This document shows, piece by piece, positions 1-8,053 of a DNA stretch of 43,485 nucleotides. Origin of the DNA: an uncultured Collinsella sp. (lineage in GTDB: Bacteria; Actinomycetota; Coriobacteriia; Coriobacteriales; Coriobacteriaceae); the NCBI GenBank assembly GCA_900543505.1, contig UQSB01000015.1:1-43485 (forward strand). Direction: 5' to 3'. The first letter of the stretch is position 1. Each line of letters begins with the position of its first letter. Below the pieces are notes generated by a model. That model did no database searches and was not told the DNA's origin. It worked only from the letters and a program-made list of their open reading frames with translations. The translations under genes and the position numbers were made by a program.

Positions 1-83
1 GTGCTCTCCGGCTCGTGCGGAACTCGCGATCGACTTCGCATGCCGCCGGGCAGCCGGGGCCGACGTGGGGTTCAAAGATTTTC

Positions 84-116
84 AAAAAAGCGGTCGGCGC
101 GCAGTGCGCCGACCGC
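84..116 (-). terminator. Intrinsic terminator downstream of gyrA
   Basis: Read on the minus strand, an 11-bp perfect GC-rich stem (arms 106-116 and 90-100, loop 101-105) is followed by six T residues (84-89). It lies about 40 bases after the gyrA stop and should end the gyrB-gyrA transcript. Positions 1-83 to its left hold no feature I can support. Confidence 0.9.
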
Positions 117-156
117 CGATATAAGGGGTCTGATGATTTTTACCAGCTAGGGCCTC

Positions 157-2898
157 TTACTCGTCTAGGAGATCCTCTGGCATGTCGTTGCCGTCGCCTA
201 GATCGACAGGGGTTTCTTCGGGGGCAGAGCCGTCTTCTGTGGCTTCGCCTTCGGGCTTTTCCTTGGCGGCCGTCATGCGGGCGACAGCGCATACGCGGTC
301 GTTGTCGTCGACGGTCATCATCTTGACGCCCTGGGTGGCGCGGCCGGTCTGGCTGATCTCGTCGGTCTTGACGCGAATGACCGTCGCGCCCTCCGTCACG
401 ATGAACAGCTCGTGCTGCGGGCCCACCGTCTTCATGGCCGCGAGGTTGCCCTTACGCTCGGTCATTTGGATGGTGTAGACGCCCTGGCCGCCGCGATTCT
501 GCTCCGGGTAGTCCGCGACCGGCGTGCGCTTGCCGTAGCCGCGCTCGGTGATGACGAACAGATCGCCGTTGCCGTTAGTGACTTCCATGCCCAGAACGCT
601 CACGCCGTCCTTCATACCGATACCGCGAACGCCGCTGGTATCGCGGCCGGTGGCGCGTACCTGCTCCTCGGAGAACATGATCGCCTTGCCCGCGGTGGTG
701 GCCAGGATAATCTTGTCGCCCTCGCGCACGCGGCGCACGTTCAGCAGCGCGTCGTCGTCACGCAGGTTGATAGCGATCAGGCCGTCGCGACGGCTGCGGT
801 CATATGCGCTCATCACGGTCTTCTTGACCATGCCGCTCTTGGTGGCAAACATCAGGTACTCGTCGGCAGGGAACTCGCGGCAACTGATGACGCTCGCGAT
901 CTTCTCGCCCTCCTCGAAGGGCAGCAGGTTGACGATCGCGGTACCGCGCGCCTGGCGCGTACCCACCGGCAGCTCGTGCACCTTCAGGCGATAGACCTTA
1001 CCCTTGTTCGAGAAGAACAGCACGTACTCGTGCGTGGACGCGATGAACATCTCGTCGATAACGTCGTCCTCTTTGAGGTTGACGCCCGACACGCCCTTGC
1101 CGCCGCGCTTCTGGGCGCGGTAGGCGGCCACCGGGATGCGCTTGACATAGCCGGTGTGGGTGATGGTCACGACCATGTCCTCGTCGGCAATGAGGTCCTC
1201 GACGTCCAGGTCCTTCTCGACATGGCTGATCTCGGTGCGGCGCTTATCGCCGAACTTCTTGGAGATCTCGCGCATCTCTTCCTTAATAACGCCCAGGATC
1301 TTCTCCTCGTGCGCCAGCAGGTCCTCGTAGTAGGCGATGGCGCGGCGCAGGCCGTCCAGCTCTTCCTGGATCTTGTCGCGCTCCAGGCCGGTCAGGCGGC
1401 GCAGCTTCATCTCGAGGATGGCCGTGGTCTGCTCGGGCGTAAAGCCAAAGCGCTCGATCAGGCGGCTGCTGGCCTCGGAGTCGGTCTGCGAGGAGCGGAT
1501 GATGCTGATGACCTCGTCGATATGGTCAAGGGCCATCAGGTAGCCCTCAAGGATATGCGCGCGGGCCTGGGCCTTCTTAAGGTCGAAGCGGGTGCGGCGG
1601 GTGACGACGTCGACCTGGTGGTCGATGTAGTGTTGCAGCATCTCGCGCAGACTCAGGCATTTGGGAACGCCGTTGACAAGCGCCAGGTTGTTGGCGCCAA
1701 AGGTCGTCTGCAGCGAGGTGTACTTGTACAGGTTGTTGAGCACGACCTGCGGGATGACGCCCTTCTTGAGTTCGATGACCAGACGGATACCCTTCTGGTT
1801 GGACTCATCGCGCATATCCGAGATGCCCTCGATGCGCTTGTCGTTGACGAGCTGGGCGATCTTCTCCTGCAGGGTGCCCTTGTTGACCATGTAGGGGATC
1901 TCGGTAAAGACCAGGCGGCTGCGGCCGGTCTTGGTGGACTCCACGTGAGCCTTGGCGCGCACGGTAATGGAGCCGCGGCCGGTCTCGTAGCTCTGCTTAA
2001 TGCCGGCGCTGCCCATGATGATGGCGCCGGTGGGGAAGTCCGGACCGGGCATGATCTGCATGAGCTCGTCGACGGTGGCTTCGGGGTTGTCGATCAGGTA
2101 GCAGGTGGCCTCGATCGCCTCGGTGAGGTTGTGCGGGGCGATGTTGGTGGCCATGCCGACGGCGATGCCCTGGCTACCGTTGACCAGCAGGTTGGGGAAG
2201 CGCGCAGGCAGTGCCACGGGCTCGGCGAGCGATTCGTCGTAGTTGGGCTGCCAGTCGACGGTATCCTTCTGCAGGTCACGCAGCAGTTCCATGGCGGGCT
2301 TGGCCAGGCGGCTCTCGGTGTAACGCATGGCTGCCGCGCCGTCGCCGTCGATGTTGCCGAAGTTGCCGTGACCGTCGATGAGCGGCGTGCGCATGGAGAA
2401 CCACTGCGCCAGGCGGACCATGGCCTCATAGACCGCGGAGTCGCCATGCGGGTGGTACTTACCGATAACTTCGCCGACCGTCCAGGCCGACTTCTTGTGC
2501 GGGCGGTTGGGGTAGATGCCGCTCTCGTTCATCGCGTACAGGATGCGGCGGTGCACCGGCTTTAAGCCATCGCGCACGTCCGGCAGGGCGCGCGCCGTGA
2601 TGACCGACATCGAATACTCGATAAACGACTGCTTCATCTCGCGGCCAAACTCCGAAATCTGGAGCTGGCCGCCGTTGATATCCTCGCCGGCCGAGGCGCC
2701 ACGATCGACTTCGCCAAAGCTCTCCTCGAGCTCACCGTCGTCGTCCTCTTCCTCGTCATCATCGGCATCGGGGTTATAGGCGTCAGGATCACCGTCCTCG
2801 CCCTGCTCAGCGCGGGCAAGCAGGCGCTTCAGATCGTCGGGCATGCCGGCATCGCCGGCCTCGCCCATACCCTCGTTATTGTTGATATCGTCTGCCAC
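157..2898 (-). CDS. gyrA: DNA gyrase subunit A with an acidic N-terminal extension
   Basis: Breakage-reunion subunit of DNA gyrase, which introduces negative supercoils with GyrB; cytoplasmic, on the nucleoid. The GTG start at 2898 has AGGAGG four bases upstream. The family core begins near residue 83 (EMKQSFIEYSMSVITARAL). The quinolone-pocket helix reads HPHGDSAVYE, with Ser154 and Glu158 at the usual resistance positions, both wild-type-like. The catalytic Tyr is Y193 in AAMRYTE. The C-terminal beta-pinwheel carries a GyrA-box-like QKRGGKG. Residues 1-80 are an unusual acidic, low-complexity leader with a run of Asp/Glu around 46-60, which most GyrA proteins lack. The gene starts 11 bases after gyrB, so the two are co-transcribed. 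Confidence 0.98.
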   Translation of the reverse strand: MADDINNNEGMGEAGDAGMPDDLKRLLARAEQGEDGDPDAYNPDADDDEEEDDDGELEESFGEVDRGASAGEDINGGQLQISEFGREMKQSFIEYSMSVITARALPDVRDGLKPVHRRILYAMNESGIYPNRPHKKSAWTVGEVIGKYHPHGDSAVYEAMVRLAQWFSMRTPLIDGHGNFGNIDGDGAAAMRYTESRLAKPAMELLRDLQKDTVDWQPNYDESLAEPVALPARFPNLLVNGSQGIAVGMATNIAPHNLTEAIEATCYLIDNPEATVDELMQIMPGPDFPTGAIIMGSAGIKQSYETGRGSITVRAKAHVESTKTGRSRLVFTEIPYMVNKGTLQEKIAQLVNDKRIEGISDMRDESNQKGIRLVIELKKGVIPQVVLNNLYKYTSLQTTFGANNLALVNGVPKCLSLREMLQHYIDHQVDVVTRRTRFDLKKAQARAHILEGYLMALDHIDEVISIIRSSQTDSEASSRLIERFGFTPEQTTAILEMKLRRLTGLERDKIQEELDGLRRAIAYYEDLLAHEEKILGVIKEEMREISKKFGDKRRTEISHVEKDLDVEDLIADEDMVVTITHTGYVKRIPVAAYRAQKRGGKGVSGVNLKEDDVIDEMFIASTHEYVLFFSNKGKVYRLKVHELPVGTRQARGTAIVNLLPFEEGEKIASVISCREFPADEYLMFATKSGMVKKTVMSAYDRSRRDGLIAINLRDDDALLNVRRVREGDKIILATTAGKAIMFSEEQVRATGRDTSGVRGIGMKDGVSVLGMEVTNGNGDLFVITERGYGKRTPVADYPEQNRGGQGVYTIQMTERKGNLAAMKTVGPQHELFIVTEGATVIRVKTDEISQTGRATQGVKMMTVDDNDRVCAVARMTAAKEKPEGEATEDGSAPEETPVDLGDGNDMPEDLLDE

Positions 2899-2909
2899 GT
2901 TACCTCCTT

Positions 2910-4940
2910 CTATGCGTCCAGGAAACGAGCGTCATGCGCGTGTTTTTCGATATATTCGCGGCGATAGCCGACCTCGGAACCCATCAGCTCGCGCACGGCG
3001 CGGTCCGCCACCACGGCGTCCTCGATCGACACACGCTGCAGGATGCGGGTCTTGGGATCCATCGTCGTCGAGGCAAGCTGCTTGGGGTCCATCTCGCCCA
3101 GGCCCTTGTAGCGCTGGACGGTATAGCCCTTGCGCTTCTTGGTGATCTTGCCGTCCTTGGCCTTGCCGGCCTCGTCGTTGTCGTCGGGGTTCAGGCCCAG
3201 ACTCTGGATGGTGTCGCGCAGGATCTCGTCTTCGGGCTGGCGGCCATTGGGATACACGTAGTGGATCTTGTTGCGCACCTTAATGCCAAAGATGGGCGGG
3301 CAGGCAACATAGACGTAGCCGGCATCGATCAGCGGACGCATGTACTTGTAGAAGAACGTCAGCAGCAGAATGCGGATATGCGCACCGTCGACGTCAGCAT
3401 CGGTCATGATGATGATCTTGTGGTAGCGCGCCTTGGTGATATCGAAGTCGCCGCCGTCGCCGGCACTCGTCGTGACGCCGCAGCCGATCGCGGTAATCAG
3501 CGACTGGATGGTGTCACTCGAGAACGCGCGATGGTCACCAACGCGCTCGACGTTCAAAATCTTGCCACGCAGGGGCAGAATCGCCTGGATGTCTCGGCGA
3601 CGGCCGTCCTTGGCCGAACCGCCTGCCGAGTCGCCCTCTACGATGAAGAGCTCGGTCAGCTCGGCATCGCGCACCGAGCAGTCGGCGAGCTTACCGGGCA
3701 GGGATGCCGTCTCGAGCAGGCTCTTGCGGCGGGTCGCCTCGCGCGCCTTGCGGGCGGCGTTGCGCGCCTTGCAGGCCTGTTGCGCCTTCTTGACGATCTC
3801 GCGAGCGGGCTTGGGATGCTCCTCGAGGTAATCGGCGAGTCCGTCGGTCACGATCTTGAGCGTGAGCGCGCGCATATAGGAGCTACCGAGCTTGGCCTTG
3901 GTCTGGCCCTCAAACTGCGGATCGGGCAGCTTGACCGAGATAACGGCCGAAAGGCCCTCGCGCACATCGTCGCCGGTCAGGTTGGCGTCTTTTTCCTTGA
4001 GCAGGTTCTGTTTGCGCGCGTAGTCGTTGATCACGCGGGTGAGCGCGGTGCGAAAGCCCTCAAGGTGCATGCCGCCCTCGGGAGTGTAGATGTCGTTGGC
4101 GAACGACATGACGTTCTCGCCGTAGCCGCTATTCCACTGCAGGGAAACCTCGACCTCGCCCATCTTGGCCACAGGCGCGTCCGGATCCGATTTGCCCTCG
4201 ATGTAGATGGGCTCCTTAAAGGCCTCGGGGACGTCCTTGCCCTCGTTGAGAAACTTGACGAAGTCGACGATGCCGCCCTCGTAGCAAAACTCCTCCACGT
4301 GGGGAGTCGCCTCGCGCTCGTCGGTCAGCACAATCTTAAGGTTCTTATTGAGGAACGCCGTCTCCTGCAGACGGTTGTGCAGCGTATCGAAATCGTAGAT
4401 GCAGGTCTCGAAGATCTCGTCGTCGGGCCAGAAGGTGACGGTGGTGCCCGTTGAATCCGAGGTGCCCACGACCTCCATCTTCTTGACGGTCTTGCCGCGC
4501 GAGAACTCCATCTCGTAGGTGTTGCCATCGCGACGAACCTGAACGACCACGCGCTTGGACAGTGCGTTGACGACGGAGATGCCTACGCCATGCAGGCCGC
4601 CCGAGACCTTATAGGCCGAGTTATCGAACTTACCGCCGGCGTGCAAGATCGTCATAACGACCTCGAGCGTCGGGATCTTTTTAACAGGGTGCTCGTCGAC
4701 GGGGATGCCGCGCCCGTTGTCGACGACCGTGATGGAGTTGTCGGCGTGGACCGTCACCTGGATCTCGGTGCAGAAACCGGCCATGGCCTCGTCGACGGAG
4801 TTGTCAACGATCTCCCACACCAGGTGATGCAGACCGCTGGCGCTCGTCGAGCCGATATACATGCCCGGGCGCTTACGAACGGCCTCGAGACCTTCGAGAA
4901 TCTTAATCTCGCCGCCATCGTAATCGTTTTCGTTTGCCAC
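2910..4940 (-). CDS. gyrB: DNA gyrase subunit B
   Basis: ATPase subunit of gyrase. I chose the GTG at 4940 (MANENDYDGG, 676 aa) because GAAGGAGG lies just upstream; the longer TTG reading would translate that Shine-Dalgarno sequence. The order is a GHKL ATPase (IVDNSVDEAMAG, DNGRGIPV, GGLHGVGISVVNAL), a transducer domain, a TOPRIM domain with EGDSAGG at about 435-441 and a DADVDGAHI metal site, then the GyrB tail (QRYKGLGEMDPKQL). Length is normal for the short-type GyrB. A terminator separates it from the upstream dciA-like gene, so gyrB-gyrA probably has its own promoter in 4941-4987. I could not pick one with confidence. Confidence 0.98.
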   Translation of the reverse strand: MANENDYDGGEIKILEGLEAVRKRPGMYIGSTSASGLHHLVWEIVDNSVDEAMAGFCTEIQVTVHADNSITVVDNGRGIPVDEHPVKKIPTLEVVMTILHAGGKFDNSAYKVSGGLHGVGISVVNALSKRVVVQVRRDGNTYEMEFSRGKTVKKMEVVGTSDSTGTTVTFWPDDEIFETCIYDFDTLHNRLQETAFLNKNLKIVLTDEREATPHVEEFCYEGGIVDFVKFLNEGKDVPEAFKEPIYIEGKSDPDAPVAKMGEVEVSLQWNSGYGENVMSFANDIYTPEGGMHLEGFRTALTRVINDYARKQNLLKEKDANLTGDDVREGLSAVISVKLPDPQFEGQTKAKLGSSYMRALTLKIVTDGLADYLEEHPKPAREIVKKAQQACKARNAARKAREATRRKSLLETASLPGKLADCSVRDAELTELFIVEGDSAGGSAKDGRRRDIQAILPLRGKILNVERVGDHRAFSSDTIQSLITAIGCGVTTSAGDGGDFDITKARYHKIIIMTDADVDGAHIRILLLTFFYKYMRPLIDAGYVYVACPPIFGIKVRNKIHYVYPNGRQPEDEILRDTIQSLGLNPDDNDEAGKAKDGKITKKRKGYTVQRYKGLGEMDPKQLASTTMDPKTRILQRVSIEDAVVADRAVRELMGSEVGYRREYIEKHAHDARFLDA

Positions 4941-4987
4941 ACGTCCTCCTTCAGTCAAGAAAATGTGTACAGCCTTACTAGTTTATC

Positions 4988-5019
4988 GTAAAAAAATACC
5001 CTCGGGAACGAGGGTATTT
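4988..5019 (-). terminator. Intrinsic terminator after the dciA-like gene
   Basis: On the minus strand an 11-bp perfect stem (arms 5009-5019 and 4994-5004, loop TTCC) runs into a T-run at 4990-4996. It separates the dnaN-recF-dciA transcript from gyrB-gyrA. Confidence 0.9.
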
Positions 5020-5045
5020 GGCTCTACAAGGCCACCAGATGCGAT

Positions 5046-5609
5046 TTAAGGCTCTTTTTTGCTTTGCACGCCCTTGGCCCACTCGGCACTGGCTCTCATG
5101 GCATTCTCGAGGGCCTCGCGCAGTTTTTGGTCTTCGATGGGCGCCACTTGGCGCTCGATCTCGGTACGCTCGGCCTCACTTAGGTCGGCGTGCGGGGCCG
5201 GCGGTCGCTCGGTAGGCGCCGGGCGCAGGCGCTCCCTGGCGGCGGGCGGCGTGTGACCGGGCGCGGTGGTTTTGAACACCAGGCCGTCCACATGTGCACC
5301 GGCGCGCTCCATGCGCGCGCGGATGATCTCGCGCAACAGCGTCATTTCCTGCGTCCACGAGGGCGAGTCGAGATATACCAGCAGCTCATTGGACTCGGGC
5401 AGGTAGCGCAGTCCCGTCACATGCCGCCCCTCGCGCGTGCCCGAGCACACCGCGTTCCATGCGCGATAGACCGCGCGCGACTCCTCGGCGGCCTCCATCT
5501 GCGCACGGCGCTTAGGCGTTGCAGCCGCCAGGATGCGCTGGCGCTCTGCGTTCAAAAATCCACTGAAGGCGACTGTCTCGCTCTCGCGCTCGTAATTAGC
5601 ACGTCTCAC
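5046..5609 (-). CDS. DciA-like DUF721 protein (putative replicative helicase loader)
   Basis: A 187-residue protein with a DUF721/DciA-type core at about residues 46-115 (VYRAWNAV, then a hydrophobic ELLVYLDSPSWTQEMTLL strand-helix and VDGLVFKT). DciA proteins load or assist the replicative helicase DnaB in bacteria lacking DnaC/DnaI; that role is family knowledge and not shown here. The C-terminal 70 residues are Pro/Ala/Arg-rich and then helical and charged. The GTG start at 5609 overlaps the end of recF by 14 bases, suggesting translational coupling. Its place between recF and gyrB is the usual actinobacterial one. Confidence 0.8.
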   Translation of the reverse strand: MRRANYERESETVAFSGFLNAERQRILAAATPKRRAQMEAAEESRAVYRAWNAVCSGTREGRHVTGLRYLPESNELLVYLDSPSWTQEMTLLREIIRARMERAGAHVDGLVFKTTAPGHTPPAARERLRPAPTERPPAPHADLSEAERTEIERQVAPIEDQKLREALENAMRASAEWAKGVQSKKEP

Positions 5610-6702
5610 CCATGCTCACCACCTTGGCTCGATCAAGCAGGTCATCGGTAAAGTACCCCAGGTTGGTCGTAGTTATGACCGTCTGGATATCATCGCCGAT
5701 CAGCCGCAGGAAAGCGCCGCGACGCTCGCCGTCGAGCTCGCTCATCACGTCGTCCAAAAGCAGCAGCGGGGCGGTGCCCAGGACATCGCGAGCCACGGCC
5801 ACCTCGGCCACCTTCCAGGACAGTACCAGCGTGCGCTGCTGTCCTTGGCTGGCAAATGAACGGGCGGAGCGACCCGCCACGGTGAACTCGATCTCGTCGC
5901 GATGCGGTCCCACCAACGTCACGCCGCGGCGAATTTCCTCGTCGGCATGCTCGTCAAGGGCAGCCAGCATGCGCTCGTACGCCCAACCCTTCAGCTCTTC
6001 GCGATCCTCGACCTGGGGTAAATCCCCCAGCGTGGACGCATAGGTCACGTTGGCAGCCTCGCCGGACGCCACTTGCCCGTAGGCAGTGTGCACATGGCCC
6101 GCCAGCCGGTCGAGTAGGGCCAACCGGTGCACGAGCAGGGCCGAGCCCGCGCGAGCAATCGAATCGTTCCACGCGCCGAGCATCTCGCGACAGCACCAGG
6201 TCTCCTTGAGCAGGGCGTTACGCTGGGTCACGCAGCGCCCATAGGTGCTCGCAAGATCGGCATAACGCACGCTCAGCTGCATGCCAAAGTCATCGAGGGC
6301 GGCGCGGCGCACACTGGCGCCTCGCTTAACCATGTCCAGATGGTCGGGGCAAAACAGCACGCTCGGCAGAATCCCGCGCACACCGGCGGCAGAGCATCTC
6401 TTGCCGTTGCGACTAAACGAGCGCTTACCGTCCTCCGCGCTCAATCCCATATCAAGCACGCGGCCGTCGCCCTCGAGCCTCAACTCGATCTTGCACGAGC
6501 CCACGCCGTCATGGACGAGCTCGGCTGCGGTCGGATGCCTAAACGAGGCGCCGCTCGTCAGCAGCTGCAGCGCCTCTATGAGATTGGTCTTTCCCGCCGC
6601 GTTGGGTCCCGCAAGTATCGTCACGCCCTCGTCCAGGGCAAGGCGATAGCTATCGAAGCTGCGGTAGTGCGCGACGGAAAGATCGCGGGCGAACATGGTC
6701 AT
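5596..6702 (-). CDS. recF: DNA replication and repair protein RecF
   Basis: SMC/ABC-type ATPase that helps RecA load at single-strand gaps, acting with RecO and RecR. Walker A is GPNAAGKT at residues 32-39, the ABC signature region is SFASQGQQRTLVLSWK, and Walker B with the D-loop is LLLLDDVMSELD. At 368 aa it has the usual length. ATG 6702 lies nine bases after the dnaN stop without a clear Shine-Dalgarno sequence, so it probably depends on coupling to dnaN. An alternative ATG lies two codons in. The stop overlaps the dciA-like start. Confidence 0.97.
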   Translation of the reverse strand: MTMFARDLSVAHYRSFDSYRLALDEGVTILAGPNAAGKTNLIEALQLLTSGASFRHPTAAELVHDGVGSCKIELRLEGDGRVLDMGLSAEDGKRSFSRNGKRCSAAGVRGILPSVLFCPDHLDMVKRGASVRRAALDDFGMQLSVRYADLASTYGRCVTQRNALLKETWCCREMLGAWNDSIARAGSALLVHRLALLDRLAGHVHTAYGQVASGEAANVTYASTLGDLPQVEDREELKGWAYERMLAALDEHADEEIRRGVTLVGPHRDEIEFTVAGRSARSFASQGQQRTLVLSWKVAEVAVARDVLGTAPLLLLDDVMSELDGERRGAFLRLIGDDIQTVITTTNLGYFTDDLLDRAKVVSMGETC

Positions 6703-6711
6703 GGCGCAGCG

Positions 6712-7815
6712 CTAGATGCGGACCGGCATGACCAGGTACAGGTAGTTGATCTTGTCGTAGGACTTGAAGATGCCCGCCTGCGAGTAGCTCTTGAGCTCCA
6801 GCGTGATCTCCTTCTCCTTGGACAGGGCATTGAGGCAGCCGAAGATGTAGTGGTAGTTGAAGGCGATGGTACCCGACTCGCCCTCAGCCTCGACATCGAT
6901 CGTCTCCTGCGCAAGGTCCTGGTCATTGGAAATGGAGGACAGGCCCATCTGCCCGTTCTCGACATCGATCTCGAACTTGACGGCGGGGTTGGCGCTCGCG
7001 ATAACGGCCACGCGCTTGAGGGCGGCGTTAAAGGCGGCGACATCGATCTTGACGCTCGTCACGCACGAATCGGGGATGAGCTGCTTGTAGTTGGGGTACA
7101 CGCCCTCGATGCGACGCGACACGTAGGTGGTGTTGCCGGCCTCGAAGACGACCTGGGTGTCGGTAGCCCCGATCATGATGGTCGCCTGGCTGGCCATGAT
7201 GTTCAGCGCGTCGTTAAAGGCGTCAGCCGGAACGTTGAGCTCAAAGGAGCCCTCGAGGGTCGAGGTCTCGACCTGCGTATCGCACACGGCCAAGCGGAAG
7301 GAATCGGTCGCCACCAGGCGTACGGTGTTGTTCTCGACCTTCATGTGCACGCCGCCCAGGATGGGGCGAGCCTTGTCGGTCGAGGTGACGCGCCACACGC
7401 GGCCGACCATTTCGGACAAGACATCGGTCGGCAGCTCCACGGCACTCTCGATGGCATAGGCCGGAAACTCGGGGAAGTCATTGGCATCGAGCGTGTTCAG
7501 CCTAAAAGAGCTCTTCTCGCAACCAATCAGCACCTGGCGCTCGGACAGCTCAAAGGTGACCGGGGCATCGGGGAGGGTCTTGGTGATATTGGAGAGCATC
7601 TTACAGGGGATAACCATCTCGCCCTCTTCTTCGACATGCGCCGCGATGCGATGACGGATCGAGATAGTGTAGTTAGAGGTCTGGAATTCCAAGATGCCGT
7701 CTTGGGCCTTAACGAGCACGCCCGACAGGATGGGAAGGGTGGATGCCGAAGCGACACCCTTCATAACGACGCCGATGGCTTGTGTAAGCGAGCTCTGGCT
7801 GACGGTGAACTTCAT
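6712..7815 (-). CDS. dnaN: DNA polymerase III beta subunit (sliding clamp)
   Basis: Ring clamp that tethers DNA polymerase III and other partners to DNA. The 367 residues match the usual length, with the N-terminal MKFTVSQSSLTQAIGVVMKGV and the C-terminal YLYLVMPVRI that forms part of the partner-binding pocket. The start ATG at 7815 is preceded by GAAAGGT. It is separated from dnaA by a 238-bp origin region and followed tightly by recF. Confidence 0.98.
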   Translation of the reverse strand: MKFTVSQSSLTQAIGVVMKGVASASTLPILSGVLVKAQDGILEFQTSNYTISIRHRIAAHVEEEGEMVIPCKMLSNITKTLPDAPVTFELSERQVLIGCEKSSFRLNTLDANDFPEFPAYAIESAVELPTDVLSEMVGRVWRVTSTDKARPILGGVHMKVENNTVRLVATDSFRLAVCDTQVETSTLEGSFELNVPADAFNDALNIMASQATIMIGATDTQVVFEAGNTTYVSRRIEGVYPNYKQLIPDSCVTSVKIDVAAFNAALKRVAVIASANPAVKFEIDVENGQMGLSSISNDQDLAQETIDVEAEGESGTIAFNYHYIFGCLNALSKEKEITLELKSYSQAGIFKSYDKINYLYLVMPVRI

Positions 7816-8053
7816 CTTTTAATACCTTTCTATAGATATAAATATCTTAATAATAGTAATAGCACTGACGAAACTGTGGATTACTCCCAAAGACGCAGGT
7901 CAGACCAAGAAAGAGAATCGACAGCAACCTGTGTGCAACAGGGGTGGTTTTCCACGTTCAAAACCTGCGCAAAACTTTTCATCACCGCGGGTTGGGTTTT
8001 AGACACCTTATGCCCGTGGTTTCGACAAGTTTTCAACAGGTGTCTCTATTTCC
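7816..8053. other. Candidate oriC, dnaA-dnaN half: DnaA boxes plus AT-rich element
   Basis: Non-coding 238-bp gap between dnaA and dnaN. DnaA-box-like 9-mers seen are TGTGGATTA at 7875-7883 (one mismatch to the reverse complement of TTATCCACA), TTTTCCACG at 7948-7956 and TTTTCAACA at 8030-8038 (two mismatches each). The last is embedded in GTTTTCAACAGGT, the exact reverse complement of a 13-mer present twice in the other origin half at 11.2 kb. The stretch at 7826-7862 is almost purely A/T and is the best DNA-unwinding-element candidate. Strand switching of housekeeping genes around this locus supports the origin assignment. Confidence 0.75.
7826..7862. other. AT-rich tract, candidate DNA-unwinding element
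   Basis: Almost pure A/T sequence in an otherwise GC-rich region, immediately upstream of dnaN and beside the DnaA-box-like sites. It may also contain the dnaN promoter on the minus strand; I could not separate the two roles. Confidence 0.55.

Noticed and set aside
2419..2439. Quinolone-resistance mutation in gyrA
   Set aside because: Ser154 is the susceptible residue and Glu158 is a normal wild-type alternative to Asp, as in Bacillus.
412..2565. 717-codon open frame antisense to gyrA
   Set aside because: It is the mirror of a GC-rich conserved gene: His/Asp/Val/Leu-rich, no domain, no ribosome site. The same holds for 2934-4454, 6127-8070, 16653-17879 and 23793-25874.
4941..4958. Upstream TTG start for gyrB (MTEGGRVANEN)
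   Set aside because: It would translate the Shine-Dalgarno sequence GAAGGAGG; the GTG at 4940 is correctly spaced from it.
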